Shown here: positions 18,095-25,931 of the stretch, piece after piece | Numbering within the stretch: the stretch's first letter is position 1 | Layout of the letters: each line of letters starts with the position of its first letter | Source of the DNA: Gammaproteobacteria bacterium | GTDB lineage: Bacteria > Pseudomonadota > Gammaproteobacteria > Ga0077536 | Reading direction: 5' to 3' | Assembly (NCBI GenBank): GCA_009692365.1 | Contig: SHZJ01000004.1 | Location: 62,001-126,000, forward strand | Length of the DNA stretch: 64,000 nucleotides | The notes under the pieces: model-generated | Databases searched by the model: none | What the model saw: only the letters and a program-made list of their open reading frames with translations | Told to the model about the DNA's origin: nothing | Made by a program: the position numbers and the translations under genes

Positions 18095-18424
18095 GTGCAA
18101 TACGTTTACTTAGTCACCGCGATCGTCTGCGAAGTCGTCGCGACCAGCGCGCTCAAGGCGTCAGATGGTTTTCGGGTGCTCGGCCCCACGGTGCTGGTGC
18201 TGGTGGGTTACACGGCGGCGTTTTTTCTCCTCAGCCTCACGCTGCGGACGATCCCCGTGGGCATTGCCTACGCGATTTGGTCCGGGGTAGGGCAGGTGCT
18301 GGTGATGTGCCTGGCGTGGGTGCTCTACCGGCAGACCTTAGACACCGCCGCCCTCGTGGGCATCGCGCTCATTTTGTTGGGGGTGATCGTGCTCAGTTTA
18401 TTTTCTAAATCGATGCCACACTAA
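18095..18424 (+). CDS. emrE: small multidrug resistance (EmrE-like) efflux protein
   Basis: Proton-coupled exporter of cationic drugs, four helices, inner membrane, dimeric. The 109 residues starting at GTG 18095 match EmrE in length and sequence: YVYLVTAIVCEVVATSALK with the essential membrane Glu (residue 13), GIAYAIWSGVG, and a C-terminus LFSKSMPH like that of EmrE. An upstream extension of the frame to 17948 is antisense to the MFS gene and not protein-like. It is divergent from that MFS gene with about 100 bp between starts. The Gly/Ala/Trp signature favours EmrE over SugE/Gdx. Confidence 0.9.
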   Translation: MQYVYLVTAIVCEVVATSALKASDGFRVLGPTVLVLVGYTAAFFLLSLTLRTIPVGIAYAIWSGVGQVLVMCLAWVLYRQTLDTAALVGIALILLGVIVLSLFSKSMPH

Positions 18425-18485
18425 AAGTCCGGCCCGGCCGGCGCGTGAGTCACGACCTCCAGACCCCCCTATCAGGAGCAGGCGT

Positions 18486-19487
18486 ATGAGCGACCACCAG
18501 ATTTTTGAGATCCCGCGCTACCCCACCCAATCCGGCGTGACGCTCGATTTGAGGCTGAGCTATCGGACTTTTGGGCAGCTCTCACCGCAACGAGACAATG
18601 TGGTCGTGGTGCCTACTTTCTACGGCGGTCGCCATCCCGAGACCCAGTACATGGTGTCTCCCGAGCGGGCCATCGACCCCACCCGGTATTTTGTCATCAT
18701 CCCCGATATGTTCTGCAACGGGCTGTCCTCTTCGCCCAGCAACACGCCCGCGCCCTATGGTCGGGGTGGTTTTCCGCTCATGTCCCTGTACGACAATGTG
18801 CTCTGCCAACACCGTCTGCTGACCGAACATTTAGGGGTGAACCGCATCCAGTTGGTGGCGGGGTTTTCGATGGGCGGCATGCAGGCCTATCAATGGGGCG
18901 CGCTGTATTCCGGGCTGGTCGAGGCGATAGCGCCGATTTGCTGCGCGGCGCGAATTTCTGACCACAATTATCTGTTTGTCGACAGCGCCAAGGCGACGCT
19001 GATGCTTGATCCCGATTACAAAGACGGCTGGTACGAGACCCCACCGTTACGCGGCCTGCTGACCTTCGGCAAGGTGTACGCGGCGTGGCTGTTCTCGCAA
19101 GATTTCCTGCGCGAAAAACTTTATCGCAGCCTAGGATTACAGTCGCGGCGCGATGTCGTGCTGCTAACCCAGAACTATTTTCTGCAAAACGACGCCAACG
19201 ATTTGCTGGCGATGGCCGACACTTGGCTCACCGGCGATATCAGTGCTAACCCGCACTTCGAAGGGGATTTCAAGCGCGCGCTGGCCGCCATCACCTGTCG
19301 GGCCATCGTCATGCCCGCGCTCACCGACCAATACTTTCCGCCTGCCGACAGCGCCTTGGAAGTGCAGCAGATGCCGCGGGCCGAATTGCGCCCGATCCCG
19401 TCCGGCTGGGGCCATGGGGCGGGTTTCGGCTTGGCGCCGGCCGATAATGCGTTCATCGATACCGCCCTGCGCGAGCTGCTGGGCTAG
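18486..19487 (+). CDS. alpha/beta hydrolase of the MetX (homoserine O-acetyltransferase) superfamily
   Basis: A 333-residue alpha/beta-hydrolase. The nucleophile elbow is GFSMGG (near residue 126-131, Ser128); the acid is probably Asp in LTDQYFPP and the base His in GWGHGAGFG. The N-terminal half (LRLSYRTFGQLSPQRDNVVVVPTFYGG) follows the MetX layout. The MetX substrate-binding signature is altered (PTFYGG instead of HALTG), and the protein is shorter than true homoserine acetyltransferases. I therefore expect an esterase or acyltransferase with another substrate. It is the first gene of a same-strand run; the methyltransferase follows by 15 bp. Confidence 0.8.
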   Translation: MSDHQIFEIPRYPTQSGVTLDLRLSYRTFGQLSPQRDNVVVVPTFYGGRHPETQYMVSPERAIDPTRYFVIIPDMFCNGLSSSPSNTPAPYGRGGFPLMSLYDNVLCQHRLLTEHLGVNRIQLVAGFSMGGMQAYQWGALYSGLVEAIAPICCAARISDHNYLFVDSAKATLMLDPDYKDGWYETPPLRGLLTFGKVYAAWLFSQDFLREKLYRSLGLQSRRDVVLLTQNYFLQNDANDLLAMADTWLTGDISANPHFEGDFKRALAAITCRAIVMPALTDQYFPPADSALEVQQMPRAELRPIPSGWGHGAGFGLAPADNAFIDTALRELLG

Positions 19488-19502
19488 GGGCGGGGGTGCG
19501 GC

Positions 19503-20360
19503 GTGCCCAGCTCCGATAATCAGGCCCTAAGCCTTGCGCTCAACGCCCACTACGCGCCCGGCGATGTCTCCCGCCGGATCCTCGCTGCGGTACGCGCCGC
19601 GGGGCTCGATCCGCAGGAAATCTCGCGCGATGCCGCGGCGCTGTTTGATGAATTTCACGGTGGTGGGCGCGAATCCACCCGGGCCTTGGCACGGGCCGTG
19701 GGGCTGGCGAGCGGCGAGCGGGTGTTAGATGTGGGCTGCGGGGTAGGCGGCCCCGCGCGCACGCTGTGCGCCGAGTTTGGCTGTGCGGTGACGGGGGTCG
19801 ATTTAACCCACGAGTTCATCCTGGCGGCCAAGCTGCTTTCGCAGCGGGTGGGGATGGCGGAGCGCGTCACTTTTTTACACGGCTCTGCCCTGGCGCTGCC
19901 GGTAGCCGATGCGTCTTTCGATTGGGTCTGGTCGCAAAATATGTTGATGAACATCCCCGACAAACAGCGCTTCGCCCAGGAGATTAGACGGGTGCTAAAA
20001 CCGGGTGGGCGGTGTGCGATCGAGACGGTGGTAGCCGGGCAGGGCGACATCCTCTATCCCTGCTTTTGGGCGGCAGAGCCCGCGTTGAGCTTTGTCGCGA
20101 CCCCTGCAGCATTGCGCGCCGCCTTCAGCGCGGCCGGGCTGGAAGAGCAATCTTGGACCGACACCACGGCGCTGGTGCTGGCCCACGGCCAACGCCGGCT
20201 GGCGGGTATGCTGCCGGTGCCGGCGGGCGAGGCCGCCTCGGCAGCGCTGGGGATAGGCGTGTTAGTGCCAGACCGAGTGCTCGACAAAACGCGTAACGCT
20301 GTGCGCAACAACGAGGAAGGCCGCACGCTCGCCGTGCAGAGCGTCTGGCGGAGTCCCTGA
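19503..20360 (+). CDS. SAM-dependent methyltransferase (sarcosine/dimethylglycine N-methyltransferase-like)
   Basis: Class I methyltransferase of 285 residues. Motif I VLDVGCGVGG is at 74-83, the acidic post-I residue lies in GVDLTHEF (98-105), and motif II-like SFDWVWSQNMLMNIPDK is at 138-154. The DLT-EF and WSQ patterns resemble glycine/sarcosine/dimethylglycine N-methyltransferases and related small-molecule enzymes. It starts with GTG at 19503, 15 bp after the hydrolase, and the next gene begins 2 bp after its stop, so the three are surely co-transcribed. The methyl acceptor is unknown; an amine or amide is tempting given the dimethylformamidase-like genes downstream. Confidence 0.82.
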   Translation: MPSSDNQALSLALNAHYAPGDVSRRILAAVRAAGLDPQEISRDAAALFDEFHGGGRESTRALARAVGLASGERVLDVGCGVGGPARTLCAEFGCAVTGVDLTHEFILAAKLLSQRVGMAERVTFLHGSALALPVADASFDWVWSQNMLMNIPDKQRFAQEIRRVLKPGGRCAIETVVAGQGDILYPCFWAAEPALSFVATPAALRAAFSAAGLEEQSWTDTTALVLAHGQRRLAGMLPVPAGEAASAALGIGVLVPDRVLDKTRNAVRNNEEGRTLAVQSVWRSP

Positions 20361-20361
20361 G

Positions 20362-20751
20362 ATGTGGCGAGGCCAAGCCTTGGGTATTGCGCTGGCCGCC
20401 ACACTCGGCGTTGGGTGCAGCGAAGCAGCCCGCGAAACCGAGTTCGCGCGGGTTTCAGCACCCAGGGGCGAGTGGCAGATCATCACCACCGTTATCGAAC
20501 CCTGGGCGCCGCAGGGCCCACATTTCGTGGTGGTTTACGCCCAACTCGGCGCGCAGGGCGCACGCCTGCGGGTGGGTCGCGCAGAACTCGCCTACGACGG
20601 CATTCCGTTTTCGCGCCATAACATCAACCTGCGCTGGACCAGTGACACCGAGGCCTTGGTGTGCCTGCGGGCGAGCGACCGACCCGACCAAAGCGTGCAT
20701 GTCAATATCCGCAGCGCCGTTGCCACGGGCGTGCTGCGTAAGGGTTGTTAA
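20362..20751 (+). CDS. small exported protein, possible lipoprotein
   Basis: A 129-residue protein whose N-terminus (MWRGQALGIALAATLGVGCSEA) is a signal peptide ending in a near-lipobox (LGVGC). The spacing is imperfect, with Leu at -4 instead of -3, so either lipidation at Cys19 or ordinary cleavage is possible. The mature part has alternating hydrophobic residues suggesting a small beta domain and ends in Cys129. I do not recognise the family. It begins right at the methyltransferase stop. The 89-bp gap to the next gene could hold an internal promoter for the amidohydrolase genes. Confidence 0.6.
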   Translation: MWRGQALGIALAATLGVGCSEAARETEFARVSAPRGEWQIITTVIEPWAPQGPHFVVVYAQLGAQGARLRVGRAELAYDGIPFSRHNINLRWTSDTEALVCLRASDRPDQSVHVNIRSAVATGVLRKGC

Positions 20752-20840
20752 GACGAGTTCTGGCGGAGGATGACGCGGGGACCCGGGGTATGCCAGTCTG
20801 GGCACTGGGTTTAATGGTGAAAAAAAACGGAGGACGCCGT

Positions 20841-21287
20841 ATGCAGGACAAACGACATGCAGGCCCCGACACCGCGCTGGCGCGTAATTACGGCGCCAGC
20901 GCGGTTGACGACTACGACACCCAAACCTACATTTTGCCGCCACTACGCGACGCCGTGAGCCGCGCGCGGATCATCGCCGAGCATCGTGCACATCCGCGTG
21001 GCGCGGCGGCGCAGCCTGGCCACCGGCCACCTAATCACAGCCTTGACCTCAAACGGCTGAGCGACAAACTGCGCGTCTCGCCACAGGCCGGCAAACACAC
21101 CATCGTGGAAACCGTGCCGTGGCAGGAATATTCGATCGGTCTGCTGCCCGGCCGGCGTGGGGGTGTGATTCGCATCACCAAGGAGCGCTACGCCACCCGC
21201 GAGGACGCGGAGCACGCGATTTTTCTCAAGCGCCTGCGCTTGCTGCTGGACCAGTACGGGGTGGATTACTCAGCGTCGAATTCTTAA
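20841..21287 (+). CDS. N,N-dimethylformamidase small (alpha) subunit-like protein
   Basis: A 148-residue protein placed directly before a dimethylformamidase large-subunit homologue. Known enzymes consist of a small subunit of about 130 residues and a large one of about 760, encoded in this order. The N-terminal 65 residues are polar and probably extended. The C-terminal half (VETVPWQEYSIGLLPGRRGGVIRITKERYATREDAE) is a compact alpha/beta segment. CGGAGGA 6 bp before ATG 20841 fixes the start; the open frame upstream is not used. Identification depends mainly on gene order and length, so the subunit name is an inference. It should be cytoplasmic. Confidence 0.62.
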   Translation: MQDKRHAGPDTALARNYGASAVDDYDTQTYILPPLRDAVSRARIIAEHRAHPRGAAAQPGHRPPNHSLDLKRLSDKLRVSPQAGKHTIVETVPWQEYSIGLLPGRRGGVIRITKERYATREDAEHAIFLKRLRLLLDQYGVDYSASNS

Positions 21288-21304
21288 TTCTAGGGGCTGC
21301 TTTC

Positions 21305-23719
21305 ATGACTACGACCCAGCAGATGATGTTGCGAATCACCGGCTACACCGACCGTTGCTCGGTGCGTCCCGGTGAGGCCGTGACTTTTCACATTCACAGC
21401 GAATTCAACGAGCCCTATCAAGCCGACATCGTTCGCTTGATCCACGGCGATACCAATCCGGAGGGCCCCGGCTTCAAGGAAAAAATCGTCCGTTCGGCGG
21501 TCAGCGGGGAATATCAGGGCCAGCATCAGGCGGTGCACGCGGGCAGCTACCTATTGGTGCCACACGATCCGCGTTTGAACCTCCAGAGTTTTACGCTGTG
21601 CGCTTATCTGTATCCCACCACCCCGGTGGTGGACGTCGAAGGCGTGGCCGTGGGCGCCCAAGCCATTCTCTCCAAACTCAATGCCCGGGCTGGCACCGGG
21701 TATGGCCTATTCATCAACGAACGTGGTGAGCTTGCCCTGCGCATCGGGCGAGGACGGGGCCGGGTGGAGGAGTTCTCTACCGGCAAACCGCTGTTTCGCA
21801 AGGTTTGGTACAAAGTGGCGGCGAGCTATGACGCGCGCACCGGCGAGGTCTGCATTTCGCAAACGCCGTTTGTGACGATGACCAACGGTGGCCATGGTCT
21901 AAGTCTACTGCACCCGGCCGATGACACCGCTGCCAGCGTGCGTCATCGCACGACCAAAGGCGCACCGAAGGCCGCCGAAGGGCCGCTGCTGATGGCGGCC
22001 AGTACGCTCGCGCCGCACTCTGGCCGCCACGTGAGTGGTGCGCATTTTCGCCACCTCGATTCCCCGTGGGAGGTGCCGGTCCACTGCCATAAGTTCAACG
22101 GCAAGATCGAGCGTCCTAAAATTGCGAATACGGCGTTAGACGCCGCTCAAATTGAGTGCTTACTGGCCGGCGCGGGCATGGAGCTCATCCCGGCGGAACT
22201 ACGCGGGGCGATCGTCGCGGCGTGGGATTTCAGCGCCAATATCGCCGACCACGCGGCCTCCACCCATATCGTAGAAACCAGTCCCAATCGCTTGCACGGG
22301 GTGGGCATCAACCTGCCGGTGCGCGGTGTGACGGGCTTTAATTGGTCCTCGGACTACATGAGCTTTCGCCACGCGCCACAAGAATACGGCGCGATCCACT
22401 TCCACGACGAATCCGTAGACGACGCCCGCTGGACGCCATCGTTTACTTTCAAAGTGCCCAAGACGCTCAAGAGCGGCGTTTATGCGGCGCGCCTGCGCGT
22501 CAAAGGTTCCACCAGCGCTGAGTGCGAAGACTATGTGCCGTTCTTTGTGCGGCCGCCGGCCGCAGGTCCTACCGCGCGGATCGCCCTGGTGATGGCGATG
22601 CACAGCTACCTGGCTTACGCCAACGATAACCTCAGCGTGAACTCGGTGATTGCCCAATTGCTAACCGGGCAAGTGCCGTTGTTGCAACCGGGGGACCTCC
22701 TGCTCAATAAAGAGCGCGGCTATGGTTTGGGTACCTACACCAGCTACCGCGATGGTTGGGGGGTCAATATTTCCTCGCGCCTGCGGCCTATTCTCAATAT
22801 GCGCCCCAAATATATCCACGTGCTCTCGCCGTCGCTGTGGCAGTTCAACGCCGATTTGCATCTGGTCGATTGGCTCTACGAAATGGGCTACGAGGTCGAC
22901 ATCCTCACCGATGAAGATGTCCAACGCGAAGGCGTTGCGTTGCTCCAGCAGTACCGCATCGTGTTGACCGGCCACCACCCGGAATACATGTCTGAACAAC
23001 AAATGCAGGCCTATCAGGATTACCAGCAATGTGGTGGCCGTTTCATGTATTTGGCGGCTAATGGTTTCTACTGGGTTTGCCAGCCGCACCCGGAGAATCC
23101 CAACATTGTGGAGGTGCGCAAAGGCGATAACGGCACCCGCGCCTGGACCGTCTCGCCGGGCGAATATTGCAATGCCTTTGATGGCAAACACGGCGGGCTA
23201 TGGCGGGTCCGTGGCCGCGTCATGAGCAAACTGCTAGGCGTGACTTTTACCTCTTTTGGCCTGACGTATTCGTCCTACTACCGGCGCGCACCCGACAGCG
23301 AACTGCCGGAATGCAGCTGGATGTTTCGTGGCATTGGGCGCAATGAACCCATCGGCAACTTTGGTTTGGTGGGCGACGGCGCGGCGGGTTTGGAGTTGGA
23401 CCGCTACGACTTGGAACTTGGCACGCCGCATCGCGCTTATCTGCTGGCGAACTCCGAAGGCCACTCAGATATGTACGTCTCGGTGACCGAGGAATCCACC
23501 TTCAACGCGCGTGGTTATATCCCCGGCGGGACCGGCGATAACAACCCGAACACGCGTGCCGACATCGTCTACTACAAAACTCCAAGGGACGGCGCGGTGT
23601 TCTCGGTCGGGTCCATGGCGTGGTGCGGGTCCCTGTCGCATAACCGATACAACAATAATGTCTCGCGCCTGCTGCGTAATACTATCGATGGTTTCCTCAA
23701 GCCGGGGGCCTTGCCTTGA
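21305..23719 (+). CDS. N,N-dimethylformamidase large (beta) subunit-like amidohydrolase
   Basis: An 804-residue protein with two parts. Residues about 80-320 form a LamG/jelly-roll-like region (SFTLCAYLYPTTP, VWYKVAASYDARTGEV, AAWDFSAN). Residues about 345-800 form the dimethylformamidase beta-subunit catalytic domain. The known enzyme hydrolyses DMF to dimethylamine and formate with a mononuclear iron held by two Tyr and a carboxylate. Candidate ligands here are Tyr438 (HSYLAYAND), Tyr478 (GTYTSYRDG) and Glu560 (GHHPEYMS), with His558 adjacent. No signal peptide is seen. The start at ATG 21305 follows AGGGG. The next gene overlaps its stop (TGATG). The true substrate may be another small amide. 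Confidence 0.85.
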   Translation: MTTTQQMMLRITGYTDRCSVRPGEAVTFHIHSEFNEPYQADIVRLIHGDTNPEGPGFKEKIVRSAVSGEYQGQHQAVHAGSYLLVPHDPRLNLQSFTLCAYLYPTTPVVDVEGVAVGAQAILSKLNARAGTGYGLFINERGELALRIGRGRGRVEEFSTGKPLFRKVWYKVAASYDARTGEVCISQTPFVTMTNGGHGLSLLHPADDTAASVRHRTTKGAPKAAEGPLLMAASTLAPHSGRHVSGAHFRHLDSPWEVPVHCHKFNGKIERPKIANTALDAAQIECLLAGAGMELIPAELRGAIVAAWDFSANIADHAASTHIVETSPNRLHGVGINLPVRGVTGFNWSSDYMSFRHAPQEYGAIHFHDESVDDARWTPSFTFKVPKTLKSGVYAARLRVKGSTSAECEDYVPFFVRPPAAGPTARIALVMAMHSYLAYANDNLSVNSVIAQLLTGQVPLLQPGDLLLNKERGYGLGTYTSYRDGWGVNISSRLRPILNMRPKYIHVLSPSLWQFNADLHLVDWLYEMGYEVDILTDEDVQREGVALLQQYRIVLTGHHPEYMSEQQMQAYQDYQQCGGRFMYLAANGFYWVCQPHPENPNIVEVRKGDNGTRAWTVSPGEYCNAFDGKHGGLWRVRGRVMSKLLGVTFTSFGLTYSSYYRRAPDSELPECSWMFRGIGRNEPIGNFGLVGDGAAGLELDRYDLELGTPHRAYLLANSEGHSDMYVSVTEESTFNARGYIPGGTGDNNPNTRADIVYYKTPRDGAVFSVGSMAWCGSLSHNRYNNNVSRLLRNTIDGFLKPGALP

Positions 23720-24135
23720 TGGCTAGGCGCAGGGCCGTCGAGGTAGCCCTCAAACGCGATGAAAACTGGTGGTTACACCCGGTACTGCGCGGCCAGCAAT
23801 CGCTGCCGCTGAACGCCGGGGCCGGGGCGATGCCGCATCGCTGGGTGCGTTCCGACGGCACCCTCGAACCCCTCGAAACGTCGCTGGAGGTGGACAGCCC
23901 CTACGCTGACTTCGCCAAAATTCTCTACCGCTTGAACGGTGCTCGACCCGGTCCGGTGCGCGGCTTTTATGTAATCGTGGAGATTGAGAAAGGGCGCTTT
24001 GCGGTGGGCCAACTCTGTGCGGACCCGGCGCTGCCAGTGCATCTATTCGAAGACTTGGTGTACCCCTGCGAAGCACAGGCGAGAACGAAGGCTGCCGAAT
24101 TACGCGCCCTGGCGCCGGGTATCGGGGCGCTATGA
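23719..24135 (+). CDS. unrecognised small protein of the dimethylformamidase-like operon
   Basis: A 138-residue, apparently soluble protein that I do not recognise. Its ATG overlaps the stop of the large amidohydrolase subunit, and its own stop overlaps the crotonase ATG by 4 bp, so it is translationally coupled on both sides. The N-terminal third is basic with NWWLHPV; the middle contains a regular beta-like stretch (GFYVIVEIEKGRFAVGQLC); the C-terminus is helical (CEAQARTKAAELRALAPG). No metal motif, signal peptide or membrane segment is evident. Tight coupling suggests an accessory or third subunit, or a chaperone-like partner. Confidence 0.66.
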   Translation: MARRRAVEVALKRDENWWLHPVLRGQQSLPLNAGAGAMPHRWVRSDGTLEPLETSLEVDSPYADFAKILYRLNGARPGPVRGFYVIVEIEKGRFAVGQLCADPALPVHLFEDLVYPCEAQARTKAAELRALAPGIGAL

Positions 24136-24908
24136 GTCTGGGCGTGGAAGTTCAGCGGCACCCACGGGCGCCCGGCGAGGTGGTGGTCTTTGTGCTCCAC
24201 GGCCGCACGGCGCTGAACGTCGTGGGCAGCGAGTCGCTGCGCGCGGGTACCGCCACTATTCGCCGCGCCGCACAGGACCCCAAGCTGCGTTGCGCGGTCT
24301 TGGCGGGCCCCACCCCAGACAGTTTTATCGGCGGAGCCGACCTCAAAGAACTCGGTGCGCTCACCACGCAAACCGCCGAGGCGTTTATCCGCAGCATCCA
24401 CGATTTTTGCACCGCCCTGCGCGAATTCCCCACCCCCGTGATCGCCCGCATCGCGGGCCATTGTTTGGGCGGTGGCTTGGAGATCGCTGTGGCCTGCGAT
24501 CTGCGCGTCGCGGCCAGCGACAGCCGCTTCGGCATGCCCGAAGTACGGCTGGGTGTGCCCTCGGTGGTCGAAGCCGCCCTGTTGCCAACGCTCATTGGCT
24601 GGGGCCGCACGCGCGAATTACTCTTGCGTGGACATCTCATCGAGGCCCAGACCGCACAGGCGATTGGCCTGGTGGAACAGGTGGCGAGTCCGGCAATGCT
24701 AGAGGCCAGCCTAGATCGGGTCATCGATGACCTCCTCGCCGGCGCCCCGGGGGCTATTCGAGCCCAGAAAAAACTGCTCCAGCGCTGGGAACAACTGCCC
24801 TTGGACGAGGCGATAGAGGCGGGCGTGGCCGCCTTCGTGGCGTCCTACGAGACCGCCGAGCCCGCTACTTACTGCGCCCGTTTTTTTGCCCGCCGCCGCC
24901 CTGAATAA
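24132..24908 (+). CDS. enoyl-CoA hydratase/isomerase (crotonase) family protein
   Basis: A 258-residue crotonase. The oxyanion-hole segments FIGGADLKEL (65-74) and GHCLGGGLEIAVACD (109-123) are present. So are both acid/base glutamates expected of a hydratase, Glu117 and Glu137 (FGMPEVRLGVP). The usual glycine pair after LG-x-x-P is replaced by SVVEAALL, so the active-site floor differs from housekeeping hydratases. It starts within the stop of the preceding gene (ATGA). The enzyme acts on CoA esters in the cytoplasm, suggesting that the operon handles an acyl-CoA as well as an amide. The substrate is unknown. Confidence 0.86.
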   Translation: MSLGVEVQRHPRAPGEVVVFVLHGRTALNVVGSESLRAGTATIRRAAQDPKLRCAVLAGPTPDSFIGGADLKELGALTTQTAEAFIRSIHDFCTALREFPTPVIARIAGHCLGGGLEIAVACDLRVAASDSRFGMPEVRLGVPSVVEAALLPTLIGWGRTRELLLRGHLIEAQTAQAIGLVEQVASPAMLEASLDRVIDDLLAGAPGAIRAQKKLLQRWEQLPLDEAIEAGVAAFVASYETAEPATYCARFFARRRPE

Positions 24909-24955
24909 GTCCTGGTGGGGCGTTTCACGCCATCTCGAAGTCCGGAGGTCGACCG

Positions 24956-25894
24956 ATGCCTAACTCACCGCTGTTCGTACTCAATGCCTTGGTGGTGCGG
25001 GGGGATAGCTCGCCGCCGCAGGGCGAGCGCCGGGCACGCCCCGGCTACAACGTTAATCGCGCCGGCGAGGGGATAGAAGACCCCGCCACCCGCGATCGCA
25101 CCTTGGCGATGTCGCCCACGCCGCAACTCGAGTGGGAAGCCTATGACGAGTATTGGCGCAAGGTGCACGGCCCTAAAATTCTGCATCCCGATGGCCCGCA
25201 CGACCAGCAAACCGGGGTGCTGACCTATTATCTACAGCAGCACCGCCTCCCGGCAGGGCCCTGTAGCCAGCGCGCCCCGCCTTACGCGCCGCCGCTCGAT
25301 GCTCAGGGCTTGTTGCCGCGGGCGCCGGCCGCGAGTTGCGCGGTTCATGTGCGCCCGGCCTTCGATGGCATGGCGCAGCTGGGCTACCGTACGCGGACCG
25401 ATTTGGAAGCCTTCTTTGCGACGGAGGGCACCAAGTACGGCGAGAAAATCATGCCGGACGAAGCGGTGTTTATCCGCGGTTTTGCCTTCCATGTGGCCGA
25501 AGAACATGTGGTGATCCAGCGTGGCGAGGGCCGCCGCGATCCGGTCATTTTGACCAAGCTGCACCAGCGTGCCAGCGGCTGGTCGCGGGAGGCGTTTCGC
25601 GCACGCTGGATGGCCCAACATGCCGATCTGCTCCGCAGCTTGAGCGGCGGGGCCGGTTTGGTGCGGCGTTACGCGCAACTGGTGAACGTCGGCCGGGAGG
25701 GCGACACGCTGTTTGATCCGGTGGGCGACCGCTATGACGGGATCGGGGTTTATTCGTTCGCTAACATGAACGACTGCGAGGACTTCGTCGGCGGCGCGGA
25801 CCATGCCGCGTTAGTGGCAGACGAACACCACTTCGCGGCGGCGTCCAGTTTTTTTACGACCCTTAATTACGTCATTTGCGATCACACGACCTAA
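24956..25894 (+). CDS. protein with two EthD-like ferredoxin-fold modules
   Basis: A 312-residue protein that reads as a tandem of two dimeric-alpha/beta-barrel (EthD-like) halves. The first has WEAYDEYWRKVHGPKI near residue 60, matching the W-x-x-YW-x-x-HGP pattern. The second has WSREAFRARWMAQHADLLRSL near 210 and VRRYAQLVNV after it. EthD proteins accompany oxygenases and hydrolases in degradation loci, and related folds act as small-ring isomerases or monooxygenases. GGAGG lies 10 bp before ATG 24956. It is 47 bp after the crotonase gene and probably ends the operon. The catalytic role is not shown. Confidence 0.75.
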   Translation: MPNSPLFVLNALVVRGDSSPPQGERRARPGYNVNRAGEGIEDPATRDRTLAMSPTPQLEWEAYDEYWRKVHGPKILHPDGPHDQQTGVLTYYLQQHRLPAGPCSQRAPPYAPPLDAQGLLPRAPAASCAVHVRPAFDGMAQLGYRTRTDLEAFFATEGTKYGEKIMPDEAVFIRGFAFHVAEEHVVIQRGEGRRDPVILTKLHQRASGWSREAFRARWMAQHADLLRSLSGGAGLVRRYAQLVNVGREGDTLFDPVGDRYDGIGVYSFANMNDCEDFVGGADHAALVADEHHFAAASSFFTTLNYVICDHTT

Positions 25895-25931
25895 GGCGTG
25901 CGGACGCCCAGATTTTGCCTGGGGGCAGATA

